DNA from: Runella slithyformis DSM 19594
Lineage (GTDB): Bacteria > Bacteroidota > Bacteroidia > Cytophagales > Spirosomataceae
DNA length: 64,000 nucleotides
Direction: 5' to 3'
NCBI RefSeq assembly: GCF_000218895.1
Contig: NC_015703.1
Span: forward strand, 991,501-1,055,500
In this document: positions 35,383-44,895 of the stretch, in pieces
Numbering within the stretch: position 1 is the stretch's first letter
How the letters are laid out: every line of letters begins with the position of its first letter
Made by a program: the position numbers and the translations under genes
The notes under the pieces: model-generated
Seen by the model: the letters and a program-made list of their open reading frames with translations, nothing else
The model's database searches: none
Told to the model about the DNA's origin: nothing

Positions 35383-38300
35383 TTATTCCAGCGGATGTTC
35401 TTTCAATAACTTCCCGGAAGTATAAATATCGCTTTGCCCGGCGGTAGCAGCGCGAACGGCTTTGACTTTTTCGGGTGAAACGGCCGGTGCTTTGTTGCCG
35501 AACGAATTACGTACGTAGGTCAATACAGCGGCCACTTCTTTGTCGTTGAGCAGGCCGGCGAAAGGCGTCATCGGCACCTGTCCCGGGTACTGTTTGCCGT
35601 TTACTTCAATCGGCCCCATCAGTCCTTTCAGCACGATTTTGATCAGACGCTCTTCATTGCCCTGTACCCATTTACCGGCCAGCGGCGGGAAGCCCGAAGC
35701 CGAAAGACCGTTACCATCGGGTTGATGGCACGTAACGCAATACCCTTCTTTGTTGTAAATGGTTTTCCCCAATTTGAACGCCTCCAATTCGGCCCCTTTC
35801 AGAGCAGAAACGACTTCGGCTTCTTTTTTCTTTGCTACATTTTCTCCGTTCAGGTGCGCCACGGCCGTTTCATGGGCGTGGATCATCCATTCATCCAACG
35901 GTTTCTTTTTGGCTTCGGCCAGAACGGCCAACCCTTTTTCTTTACCGATCCACGAGGCCGCCACGATGGCTACCAGCCGCACGCGTGGATTTTCATCTTT
36001 AACGGCCTGCATCAGCAACGCGGCTTGGTCGGGCACTTGGTGTCCGGTGTAGCGCACTACCTGAGTAGCGGCGGCTCTGACACGGTAATCTTTGGCAGTG
36101 AGCAATTGGCGCAGCAATTTTTGGTCTACTTTGTCCAATCCCCAGCTTACCCACAGCGCTTCCAGCAAATGATGTTCGTAACGGGCATCGGCTTTGTTCA
36201 ACCCCGCAACCCATTTAGTTATTTTCGGCAATACTTCAGCGGCGTCACGGCCTCTCAACTCACGGCGGGTACGGTAACGGCTACGGTATTCGGGCAATTT
36301 GAGGTTCTCCAAAAGTTCTTCCACACTCGCTCCGTCTATCTTGGCCGGATTCACCAGCGGACGCGAAGGATAGGTGACCCGGTAAACACGTCCGTGTACG
36401 TGGTCACGCAGCGGGTCGCGGGCATTGTGCTGCATGTGGCCGATAAGAATATTATGCCAGTCAATGACGTACAGCGAGCCATCCGGCGCAATTTCCATAT
36501 CAACGGGACGGAAGTTACGGTCTTCACTCACGATCAGATCCTGACGGTGCTTGGTTTTGTACCCCGTACCGTCGTCCCATACCTGATGCTGTTTTGTTCC
36601 CAAAAACCCGATGGTATTGTTGATCAGCATATCTCCCTGCACTTCATCGGGAAAATGACGGCTCCACAAAAATTCCAACCCTGAGGTAGGACGCACCATG
36701 TGGTCTTTTTCGATCAATTGAAACGATTTATGGGTAGCCTGCCCGTAGCGGGGCAAAACACTTCCCGGCAGCATCCAACGAACATCCGGGCTGGAGGTTT
36801 CAGCAAAGAACGGCTGTCCCCAATCGTCAAAAGCAATGCCCCAAGGGTTGGGAATGGCCAATTGAGCGGTCCGTTCCAGCTTGTGCAATTGCGGCGCATA
36901 ACGGTAAAAGCCGCCGTTGGTGGCGCGAACGGTTCCGTAAGGCGTTTCGACGTTGGTGTGCAAAAACACTCCTTCGCCCGTATAAATAGCACCCGAAGGA
37001 TCGGCACAGAAAGCACTGCTGTTGTGGTGGGTATCGTGGTCGTCAAAGCCGCTCAGGAGAATTTCCACTTTATCGGCTTTATCGTCGCCGTTGGTATCGG
37101 TAAACAGCTTCAAGTTAGTGCCCTGCGAAACGTACACCCCTTCTTTGGCGATCTCAAAACCCAGCGGCAGATGGAGTCCATCTACAAATACCGTTTGTTT
37201 ATCAGCTTTGCCATCACCGTTGGTATCTTCCAAAATCAAAATTTTGTCATTGGGTTTTGAATCTCCCGGCTTGTAGTGCGGATAGCTCGGCATACAGGCT
37301 ACCCAAAGGCGGCCTTTGTTATCAAACGACATTTGCACGGGGTTAGCCAGATCATTAAATTCTGCTTCTGAAGCAAAGAGTTCAATTTTATAACCTGCCG
37401 GCACTTTCAGCTTATTGAGCGCGTCCTGTCCGTACAGGTATGTAAGACTACCGTTTTTCTCCGGGTTAAAGTTGGTCTTGACCGGAGGCAGCGGAGTGGT
37501 GTTTTTGTCGGCGGCGGCCAAATCCATCTTTTCACCTTTAGAGGCCGCCAACCAAATGGCTTTGTCCCGAATGTCTGTCATTTCCCGAATCTTCTGAATT
37601 TCGGCGGGGTAATTTTCGGGACCAAACGGATTGTAGCGACGACCGTACACGTGTACTCCGTTAGGAATTTTGTAGTCATTGTGCCACATCCAGTTTTTCT
37701 CCATGACCGCCTCGTGTACCAATTTTCGGTTGGCTTCGGCTTTGGGAGCAGCTTTTCCGAACAGTTGATCGACCAAATACACATCCAACTTCTTATAGCC
37801 TTCGTCATTCAGCTGCAATCCGTCAATGGTCAAAAATTCTTTATTTTCGGCGTACCATTTTTGAGAAGGCGTAAAGACATCTACAAACAACACCTTGTTT
37901 TGGTCGGCCACTTCTTTCATGGCTTTGGTGTACAGCAGCAGGTTTGCGTTTTCCTTTATGCCGTTGGGCAGATCGTATTTCGACGATAAGTCTTCAAACG
38001 CGGTCGGTGATACAATGGCCAATTGCGGAACTGAGGCCCCGTTGTACTTTTGGCTCAGCGTATGTTTGATAAAGGCGTCTAACTCGGCCTTGTACATGGC
38101 CAGCCCTTCTTTTCCTTTATACGATTCACTAAAGCCGAAAAACGCCACGATCACGTCCGTTTTCAGATGGGTAAGCCATTGGTCGGGCGAATCGAAATGA
38201 CCTTCGCTGTTGGAATAGTTGGCGTATTCGGTCTGAAATTTTTCGGCACCGGGAAACGCCCACGGCAGGTTGCGGCTGGCGTGCGGGCGAAAGCCGGGGG

Positions 38301-38535
38301 TATCTCCGCCGTCGCACATGTTACGGATTACGAGCGAGTTTTCGGGATAGCGAACGTTCAATTCGGTTTCAAAATGCCCGTAATTCATCATCCGTGACCC
38401 CAAATTACCGCCAATCAGCGAAATATGGGCCCCTTTTCCAATTGTCAGTGTGGGGGATTGGCCGGTTTGAAAGGCGCTGAAAACGGTCAGGGCCACTCCA
38501 ACAACGATAAGCAATCCTTTGATACGTATTCTCAT
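35383..38535 (-). CDS. SGNH hydrolase - PVC-type dehydrogenase - cytochrome c fusion protein
   Basis: A 1050-residue exported protein. A signal peptide (residues 1-24) precedes an SGNH/GDSL-like domain (about 30-260, starting HISLIGGNLGSRMMNYGHFE). Next comes the propeller of PVC-type membrane-bound dehydrogenases (about 375-720; VPAGYKIELFASE, LWVACMPSYPHY, ILEDTNGDGKADK), then HEAT-like helices (about 740-900). The end is a cytochrome c domain with C933-x-x-C936-H937 for heme and M989 (QVPMTPF) as the likely distal ligand. It probably oxidises a sugar in the periplasm and passes electrons to the chain. It ends the second SusCD locus, 49 bases after the ThuA gene. The reaction is unknown. 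Confidence 0.85.
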   Translation of the reverse strand: MRIRIKGLLIVVGVALTVFSAFQTGQSPTLTIGKGAHISLIGGNLGSRMMNYGHFETELNVRYPENSLVIRNMCDGGDTPGFRPHASRNLPWAFPGAEKFQTEYANYSNSEGHFDSPDQWLTHLKTDVIVAFFGFSESYKGKEGLAMYKAELDAFIKHTLSQKYNGASVPQLAIVSPTAFEDLSSKYDLPNGIKENANLLLYTKAMKEVADQNKVLFVDVFTPSQKWYAENKEFLTIDGLQLNDEGYKKLDVYLVDQLFGKAAPKAEANRKLVHEAVMEKNWMWHNDYKIPNGVHVYGRRYNPFGPENYPAEIQKIREMTDIRDKAIWLAASKGEKMDLAAADKNTTPLPPVKTNFNPEKNGSLTYLYGQDALNKLKVPAGYKIELFASEAEFNDLANPVQMSFDNKGRLWVACMPSYPHYKPGDSKPNDKILILEDTNGDGKADKQTVFVDGLHLPLGFEIAKEGVYVSQGTNLKLFTDTNGDDKADKVEILLSGFDDHDTHHNSSAFCADPSGAIYTGEGVFLHTNVETPYGTVRATNGGFYRYAPQLHKLERTAQLAIPNPWGIAFDDWGQPFFAETSSPDVRWMLPGSVLPRYGQATHKSFQLIEKDHMVRPTSGLEFLWSRHFPDEVQGDMLINNTIGFLGTKQHQVWDDGTGYKTKHRQDLIVSEDRNFRPVDMEIAPDGSLYVIDWHNILIGHMQHNARDPLRDHVHGRVYRVTYPSRPLVNPAKIDGASVEELLENLKLPEYRSRYRTRRELRGRDAAEVLPKITKWVAGLNKADARYEHHLLEALWVSWGLDKVDQKLLRQLLTAKDYRVRAAATQVVRYTGHQVPDQAALLMQAVKDENPRVRLVAIVAASWIGKEKGLAVLAEAKKKPLDEWMIHAHETAVAHLNGENVAKKKEAEVVSALKGAELEAFKLGKTIYNKEGYCVTCHQPDGNGLSASGFPPLAGKWVQGNEERLIKIVLKGLMGPIEVNGKQYPGQVPMTPFAGLLNDKEVAAVLTYVRNSFGNKAPAVSPEKVKAVRAATAGQSDIYTSGKLLKEHPLE

Positions 38536-38584
38536 TGGGTCTAGTTATTTTGATTTTTATCACTTGCAGCTTTTCTAAGCAGGA

Positions 38585-39484
38585 TTATTTTACAATGCCG
38601 CGATACGGCACGTTGATGTCGATTTTTCCTTTCCATTTTTTAGGAACGGGTTTGCCCAACAGCCAATGCACGGCGTTAACGGTGAGACGCTGAACACCCT
38701 CCTGCCGGAAATCTTCGGGATGGCCCAAAGTGGTAAAGAATACCTTAGCGTTGGCTTTATTTTTCCACGTCCAAGCCACGGGGTTATCTATCGCGGCCTT
38801 GTCCGGATTGACCGATTTACCCAGCAGCAACGGCACTGCGTCCTGCGGCGGATAATCGGGACGCACCCGATACAGCCACGATGCCGCGTGAAAACTTGCC
38901 GGCACGCCCGTCAGGATCGGGTGCTTGGCCGCTTCCGCGATCACGGTTACGTCGGTGGTACTGTTGTGCCCATAGTGCGTATGACCTGCTTTTCCCCAGC
39001 CGGGAGGCGACCCAAACGCACGCTCGCCAAAGGCATTCCATGCTTCAGACGGGTGTCCTTTGGGAAAATTGAAAGCATGCGTAGACGTCCGAAAACCCAT
39101 AACGGGCTTGCCGGAATTGAGGTACTCGTCGATGTATTGAAGCTGCTCGGGAGGTAATTGTCGCCAACGAAGAAAGAAAATGGCCAGGTCTGCCTCTTTG
39201 AGGGCTTCCAATCCGGGAATGTCTTTCTCGGCATTTTGGTCGGGATACGACTTGAGCACTTTGGTTCGGAGACCGTAATTCTTTGCCAACTCGGCCGCAA
39301 TGAGCGGGAGTGTTTGCTCTCCGCTGTATTCATGATCACCCGCGACAAAAACAACGAGGGGTTTCTCTTTTAACAAAGCTGCCGGTTGGGGTGACTCAAA
39401 CGCAAAGAGTGCGGCCATTCCCAAACAGACAATCAGGCCCGTAAGCCGATGGCTGACAACAATACGACGAAGGATACGCTTCAT
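38585..39484 (-). CDS. Exported ThuA-domain (class I glutamine amidotransferase-like) protein
   Basis: A 299-residue protein with an N-terminal membrane/signal segment (LTGLIVCLGMAALFAFES). The ThuA domain covers about 38-280: LVVFVAGDHEYSGEQTLPLIAAEL, LEALKEADLAIFFLRWRQLPPEQLQYIDEYLNSGKPVMGFRTSTHAF, then VFFTTLGHPEDF. ThuA-like proteins occur with sugar oxidoreductases and PVC-type dehydrogenases; a role in trehalose or keto-sugar use has been proposed. The next gene is a PVC-type dehydrogenase/cytochrome, which fits that pairing. The enzyme activity is not established. Confidence 0.87.
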   Translation of the reverse strand: MKRILRRIVVSHRLTGLIVCLGMAALFAFESPQPAALLKEKPLVVFVAGDHEYSGEQTLPLIAAELAKNYGLRTKVLKSYPDQNAEKDIPGLEALKEADLAIFFLRWRQLPPEQLQYIDEYLNSGKPVMGFRTSTHAFNFPKGHPSEAWNAFGERAFGSPPGWGKAGHTHYGHNSTTDVTVIAEAAKHPILTGVPASFHAASWLYRVRPDYPPQDAVPLLLGKSVNPDKAAIDNPVAWTWKNKANAKVFFTTLGHPEDFRQEGVQRLTVNAVHWLLGKPVPKKWKGKIDINVPYRGIVK

Positions 39485-39609
39485 GAATACGTAATTTAAC
39501 AGACTTAAAAAGGTACAAATTTTACACTAAAAACCTGTCCGTAAACAGGAATGACGGATGAATACTCTTTGCAATCGCTCTTACTACAAAGTAACACAAT
39601 GCTTCTTTA

Positions 39610-39642
39610 TACCGTAAGCACCAAAGAAAAGTGCTTACGGTA
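39610..39642. terminator. Stem-loop after the second SusD gene
   Basis: TACCGTAAGCAC (39610-39621) pairs perfectly with GTGCTTACGGTA (39631-39642) over a 9-base loop. It lies 30 bases after the susD stop. Neither flank has a strong T-run, so it may be a transcript-stabilising or attenuating stem that lets susCD be expressed above thuA. Confidence 0.5.
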
Positions 39643-39672
39643 AGGAATCACTTCTATCTACATTGACTTAAA

Positions 39673-41178
39673 TTAATAGCCGGTATTCTGCTTCAATTTA
39701 GAATTGTTACGAATTTCGGCGGTGGGTATCGGAAACAGCAACTCTCTTTCTTTGAGCACGGGCCCGTACGAAAATTTGTGTCCTGCAAAATTTTCAAACT
39801 TTTTAGTGCTCACATTAAACGCTTTGCGAAGGCGGGTCATGTCGTACCAGGTTTTGTTTTCAAAACTCAGTTCGTGCCAACGCTCTTTCCAAACCGCTTC
39901 CCGGAGTTGGTCTTTGGTCAACCCTGCCAAATCGGGCAATTGAGCGCGCCGACGTATCAGGTTGACCGCTTCATACGCGGCGGCCGACGGGCCGTTTGCT
40001 TCATTTTCGGCTTCGGCATAGGTCAACAAAACTTCCGCGTATCGCATTATAGTCCAGTTCAGGCCGCTGCTCGTTGTACTGAGCTGCGCTTCGGTATCAA
40101 AATGTTTGTAGAGATAATAGCCGCCCAGATCGCGGGTTTTGTTACGGTCGCTCCGAAGTGAGAATGAACTGTAATAAAACTGCTTTTCGGCCGCCCGTTT
40201 ATCACCTTTTTCGTAGGATTCCACAAACTCCTTATTGGCAAAGATCGCCCCGGTTTCGTCGGTATAGGCAGAAATTCCCTGATTGTAAGGGATAATGGAC
40301 GTTTGCCAATTGGAAGGCAATACGAATGCGACGTATTGCGCCATGAAAATATTTTCGCCGATGTTCTTTTTGGCGGGATTCCGCAGGTCATCATACGACG
40401 GAAACAGGCTGTACCTGTTGGAATCAATGACTTCCTTGGCCTTATCAGCCGCTCTTTTGTAGTATTCAGCGCCTTTTTGCAAAGGAAATCCCGCCATGGT
40501 AAGATAGACACTCGACAGCAGTGACTTGACGGCACCCAAGGAGACACGTCCGGTGGCATCGGTGTAGGGCAATCCCGACGCTTCAGCCTCGATCAAGTCT
40601 GCGACGATCACTTTATATACTTCTTCCTGTGATACCTGCGCAGGGTACAAATCGGGCGATTTCAAATCAACCGGCTCCGTAATGAGCGAAATATTACCGA
40701 AAATGCGCACCAAGTCATAGTAATACAACGCCCGCAGGAATCGGGCTTCGCCCAAATAACGCTTCTTGGCGGCTTCGTTCATCGAAATGCCCGGTATTTT
40801 CGCAATCGCCAGATTGGCATTGGCAATGCCGCGGTAATGGCTGGTCCAGTACGTAGCGCCGTAGCCATTGTCCGAGTTATTGACCAGATTACGCACAAAA
40901 ATACTGTTCTGCGCCTGCCCCAATTCGGTATTGGCCAAGCCGGTGGCAAATTCGAGCATCATCCAGGGCGCTCCGTTGAAACCACCACCCAGTACGTTTC
41001 GAAGGTTTTCGTAGATGGAGTTCACCACACTTTCGGCATGTTCAGGCTTGGTGAAATAATTTTCCATCGTAAAATTGGAGCGGTCGGGCTCTTCCAAAAA
41101 GTCCGAACAACTTACGCCGCATAAAAGCAATGTTCCGCTGACCAGCAGCTGAGTAAAATATTTTATCGTGTGTTTCAT
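39673..41178 (-). CDS. SusD/RagB-family outer-membrane lipoprotein, second locus
   Basis: About 501 residues. The ATG at 41178 gives MKHTIKYFTQLLVSGTLLLCGVSC, a clean lipoprotein signal with cysteine 24; the longer frame adds eight residues. SDFLEEPDRSNFTMENYFTKPEHAESVVNSIYENLR is a normal SusD start, and RFLRALYYYDLVRIFGNISLI and MRYAEVLLTYAEAENEANGPSAAAYEAVNLIRRRAQLP are core TPR blocks. It captures the ligand at the surface with the SusC partner, whose gene ends 29 bases upstream. Sequence differs clearly from the 27-kb copy, so the ligand is probably different. Confidence 0.94.
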   Translation of the reverse strand: MKHTIKYFTQLLVSGTLLLCGVSCSDFLEEPDRSNFTMENYFTKPEHAESVVNSIYENLRNVLGGGFNGAPWMMLEFATGLANTELGQAQNSIFVRNLVNNSDNGYGATYWTSHYRGIANANLAIAKIPGISMNEAAKKRYLGEARFLRALYYYDLVRIFGNISLITEPVDLKSPDLYPAQVSQEEVYKVIVADLIEAEASGLPYTDATGRVSLGAVKSLLSSVYLTMAGFPLQKGAEYYKRAADKAKEVIDSNRYSLFPSYDDLRNPAKKNIGENIFMAQYVAFVLPSNWQTSIIPYNQGISAYTDETGAIFANKEFVESYEKGDKRAAEKQFYYSSFSLRSDRNKTRDLGGYYLYKHFDTEAQLSTTSSGLNWTIMRYAEVLLTYAEAENEANGPSAAAYEAVNLIRRRAQLPDLAGLTKDQLREAVWKERWHELSFENKTWYDMTRLRKAFNVSTKKFENFAGHKFSYGPVLKERELLFPIPTAEIRNNSKLKQNTGY

Positions 41179-41207
41179 TTGAAAATGCATTAATAAGTAC
41201 ACAACTG

Positions 41208-44200
41208 TTACAATCCGATGTTCAATCCAACCATGAAAACCCGTGGTTTGGGATAAGCATACAAATCCACTCCCTGATCAAAGGCCGAACCGGAAGTGGA
41301 TACTTCGGGATCATAGCCCTGAAACTTGGTACGCAGGAAGAAATTTTGCACCGAAATAAAGGCTCTCAAACGATTGAGGTGGATTTTCTCAATCATTTTC
41401 GGTGAGAATTTATACGACAGAAGGATGTTTCTTCCTCTCAGGAAAGAGCCGTCCTGTACGCGGTCGGTATCGTTGTTGGTATTATACCCGGCTGAAACAG
41501 GGCGCAATTCGGCAATATTGGTATTCTGATTGGTAGGAGTCCACGCGTTCAAAACGGTCTTGAAACTGTTGGCGATTCCCTGACGGTCTTCCGCCGAGTG
41601 CTTGCTTCTGAACAATACGTCGTTGCCGTACATAAATTGCAGGTCAACCATCAACTCCAGGTTTTTATGCGACAAGGTGTTGATAAACGTACCGAAACCA
41701 TCCGGAATACCTTTCCCGATCACTACCCGATCGTTGTCGTTGATACGGCCGTCGTTGTTTACATCCTGATATTTGATATCCCCCGGTTTCTTCAGGTACT
41801 TGGCCGCTTCCGATTCCTCGGCCTGACTCCACGTGCCTTGGTGTACAAACCCAAAAAATGACCCTACCGGCTCGCCTTCGCGAATAATGGTCGAGCCGCT
41901 GAAAATATCCGCACCTCCCGTCAGAGCAATGACCCTGTTTCGGTTGAAGGAAATATTAAAGGTAGAATTCCACGAAAAATTAGAAGTAGCTACGTTGACC
42001 GTATTAAGGCCTAATTCTACCCCACGGTTTTCCATGCTTCCGATGTTTTGACTCACCGTCGTAAAACCGCTGCTTGAAGGTACGGGGGCGCTCAGTAGCA
42101 TATCGGTTGTGAGTTTGCGGTAGATATCCGCTTCCAGCATAACGCGATTGTTAAACAGCCCCACTTCTAGGCCGGCATCCACCTGCGCCGTTTTTTCCCA
42201 ACGTAAGTCAGGATTGGCGAGGCGGTTCACCCCGATACCGATCTGGCGGGCGTTGTTGAAAATCACCGAGTAATTGCCCAATCCGGCCAAGGCCTGATAG
42301 GCCGTAATTTCCGAGTTGCCCGTTACGCCGTAGCTGGTACGGACTTTAAGGTTGGAGATAAAGGGTACATTTTGCATAAACTCCTCTTCGATCACCCTCC
42401 ATGCCAGGGCTGCCGAAGGAAATACCGCGTAGCGATTGGCCGAACCAAACTTCGACGAACCGTCGATACGCCCCGTCACCGTGAGTAAGTACTTGTCTTT
42501 GAGGCCGTAGTTGATACGTCCAAAATATGAATTTAAACCGTAGGCACTCGTTCCGGAGGTAGGCGCAAGCGCCACGGCCCCCGCCCCGAGGTTGTTGAAT
42601 TGAAAGTAGTCATCCTGAAAACGCTGCGCCCTGGCTACAAAATTAAACCGATCTACATGCTGCCACGCCAAGCCCAATAAGGCATTGACCGAGTGAATAC
42701 TGTTGATTTTGGTATTGTAGGTCAGGTAATTTTCAAACTGCCACGAATTATGACGGTCGCCGGTGATGGAAGCATCGCCGCCCTGGTTGCGGGAAATATA
42801 GTTCAGCGTGCGGCCGCCGTAATAATCAATGCGTTGATTGATGATGTTGGTCCCCAGTGTAGTGCGCAGTTCAAGCCCCTTGGCCAGTGAGATATTGCTG
42901 TAAATATTTCCCAACATGGTCTGGGTTTTGAGGTAATACAGACGCTCGGTGGCTACGTGGATCGGGTTGCCGCCACCTTCCATGCCCGGATAGTCTTCAT
43001 TACCGCCCCAACGGCCGTCGGGATATTTGACCGGAATGATCGGGAGCGCTTCCAGTACCTGCCGCATGGCAATGATTCCACCGTTGCCGAGCGGATCGAC
43101 CTGACTTTCGCTCTGATCATTATAACTGAGCGATCCGCCCACTTTAATCCATTTTTTGATCTGACTGTCCATCACAAAACGGGCCGAGTAGCGCTTCAGC
43201 CACGATTCTTTCATAAGACCGTCTTCGTTGCGATACCCAAGGTACAGGCCGAAATTATCCTTTGAATTTCCACCGCTGAAAGAAAGCTGATGATTTTGGG
43301 TAAACGCCCGCTGAAACGACTCATCCTGCCAGTCGGTATTGTACAGAGGTTTGCCGCTTGCATCAAATAGAAGAGGATTAGTGCGTTTGGTGACCGGATT
43401 CACGTACTTGCCGCCTGCCCAGCCTACGGGGTCGTATTTTTTAGCATTTTGATAGGCTATTTCTTCTGTCCGTAAAAACTCTTCCGAGTTGAGCAACGGA
43501 ATCTTGCGGGGCAGCACCCCCACGCTGAAATCGGAATCGTAATTGATGCGGCCACCGTCCTGACTGCCGCGTTTGGTGGTGACCAAAATAACACCATTGG
43601 CTCCGCGCGCTCCGTAAATGGCCGTGGCCGAAGCATCTTTTAATACTTCAATGGAGGCAATATCATTGGGGTTAATGTAATCAATGGGCGTGCTGCCGTT
43701 GGCCAGATCCGTCGCATTCAGAATCACACCGTCAATGACATACAAAGGGTTATTAGCCACGCTGACGGAGGTATTTCCCCGGATACGGATATTGGCGCGA
43801 CCACCCGGGCGACCTGAATTGACCGATACATTCACGCCCGTGAGCCGTCCCCCAAGGGCTTGATTCAAGGACGCCGAAGGACGCTCCTGAAGGGTTTCCC
43901 CCTTCACGGTTGCCACGGCCCCGGTCAGATCGGATTTGCGCTGTACGCCGTATCCTACCACAATCACCTCTTCCAATGATTTTGTGTCAACTTTCAGCGA
44001 AACATTCAATTGAGTTTGGGAACCGACGGCGATTTCCTGCGTGAAATACCCCAGAAAACTAAACACCAAAACGGCTTTATCGTCCGGCACTTCAATGTCA
44101 AATTTGCCTTCCGAGTTGGTGTTTGTGCCTCGTTGGGTTCCCTTCAAGACCACACTTACCCCCGGCAGGCCTGCGTTGGATTCATCCGTAACAATCCCGG

Positions 44201-44639
44201 ATACTTTACGCGCCATCTGAAATGCCGGGACATTAGGTGCCGGGAGCGGTGCCGACGACGCTTCCGGCTTTACCTCCTTTTCGGGCGTCAGAATGATTTG
44301 ATTACCAATGATTTCGTATTTTAAATGGAGAGGACGCATTAATTTACCCAGCACTTCCGCCAAGGGCTCATTGGAAGCACTGAACGTAATTTTTCGATCG
44401 GCGGGAACCGTGACCGGACGATACGCGAAACGTATCTTTACCTGCTTTTCAATGGCCGACAAAGCCTTTCGTACGTCCTGATTTTCAACATTAATCGTCA
44501 CTCTCCGACTGAGTATTTCCTGAGCAAGGGCCTCATGGGCCAATGACACACCCGCAAAGACCACTGCCAGCACACATTGTATCAACGAGATTTTCATGAG
44601 ATGATACACAAGGGGTTTAAAACGTACCTTTTTTTTCAT
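41208..44639 (-). CDS. SusC/RagA TonB-dependent transporter with STN domain, second locus
   Basis: A 1143-residue outer-membrane transporter. An unusually long N-terminus (MKKKVRFKPLVYHLMKISLI...) precedes the signal cleavage near HEALAQ. Then come the STN domain (about 47-120), the carboxypeptidase-regulatory-like domain (ARKVSGIVTDESNAGLPGVSVVLKG), the SusC box IVVGYGVQRKSDLTGAVATV, the plug (DGVILNATDLANGSTPIDYINPNDIASIEVLKDASATAIYGARGANG) and the barrel. The STN domain links it to the FecR/sigma pair upstream. The 256 bases between fecR and this gene hold an opposite-strand terminator. Confidence 0.95.
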   Translation of the reverse strand: MKKKVRFKPLVYHLMKISLIQCVLAVVFAGVSLAHEALAQEILSRRVTINVENQDVRKALSAIEKQVKIRFAYRPVTVPADRKITFSASNEPLAEVLGKLMRPLHLKYEIIGNQIILTPEKEVKPEASSAPLPAPNVPAFQMARKVSGIVTDESNAGLPGVSVVLKGTQRGTNTNSEGKFDIEVPDDKAVLVFSFLGYFTQEIAVGSQTQLNVSLKVDTKSLEEVIVVGYGVQRKSDLTGAVATVKGETLQERPSASLNQALGGRLTGVNVSVNSGRPGGRANIRIRGNTSVSVANNPLYVIDGVILNATDLANGSTPIDYINPNDIASIEVLKDASATAIYGARGANGVILVTTKRGSQDGGRINYDSDFSVGVLPRKIPLLNSEEFLRTEEIAYQNAKKYDPVGWAGGKYVNPVTKRTNPLLFDASGKPLYNTDWQDESFQRAFTQNHQLSFSGGNSKDNFGLYLGYRNEDGLMKESWLKRYSARFVMDSQIKKWIKVGGSLSYNDQSESQVDPLGNGGIIAMRQVLEALPIIPVKYPDGRWGGNEDYPGMEGGGNPIHVATERLYYLKTQTMLGNIYSNISLAKGLELRTTLGTNIINQRIDYYGGRTLNYISRNQGGDASITGDRHNSWQFENYLTYNTKINSIHSVNALLGLAWQHVDRFNFVARAQRFQDDYFQFNNLGAGAVALAPTSGTSAYGLNSYFGRINYGLKDKYLLTVTGRIDGSSKFGSANRYAVFPSAALAWRVIEEEFMQNVPFISNLKVRTSYGVTGNSEITAYQALAGLGNYSVIFNNARQIGIGVNRLANPDLRWEKTAQVDAGLEVGLFNNRVMLEADIYRKLTTDMLLSAPVPSSSGFTTVSQNIGSMENRGVELGLNTVNVATSNFSWNSTFNISFNRNRVIALTGGADIFSGSTIIREGEPVGSFFGFVHQGTWSQAEESEAAKYLKKPGDIKYQDVNNDGRINDNDRVVIGKGIPDGFGTFINTLSHKNLELMVDLQFMYGNDVLFRSKHSAEDRQGIANSFKTVLNAWTPTNQNTNIAELRPVSAGYNTNNDTDRVQDGSFLRGRNILLSYKFSPKMIEKIHLNRLRAFISVQNFFLRTKFQGYDPEVSTSGSAFDQGVDLYAYPKPRVFMVGLNIGL

Positions 44640-44735
44640 TAGATTTGATTGTTTTTGTGAAAACTATGAGCAAAAACACCTCCTTCACGTCTTTACAGGC
44701 GCTTGCTGATCGGTCAAAATCACAGGGAGGCAACG

Positions 44736-44771
44736 ACATCAGCGGTGTGCAACCACTGCTGATGTTTTTTT
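44736..44771 (+). terminator. Intrinsic terminator on the strand opposite to susC
   Basis: ACATCAGCGGTG (44736-44747) pairs with CACTGCTGATGT (44754-44765; one G-U) over a 6-base loop, followed by a run of seven T on the plus strand. All annotated genes around it are on the minus strand, so it would end a plus-strand transcript that starts within the susC 5' end or leader. On the minus strand the same stem lies in the susC leader without a T-run. Confidence 0.65.
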
Positions 44772-44895
44772 AATTTAGGAAAGAGAAAGCTGATTTTTCA
44801 TATACATAAGCGCATGTTTAAAGGTGAGAGAAGCAGATAGATTGTTAGATAGATATACGTATTAAAAAAAATAAATTATTCTTTGTGTTTTGTAC

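Noticed and set aside
35722-36684. 320-codon open frame on the plus strand
   Set aside because: Antisense to the 1050-residue SGNH/PVC/cytochrome gene, without signal, domain or start context.
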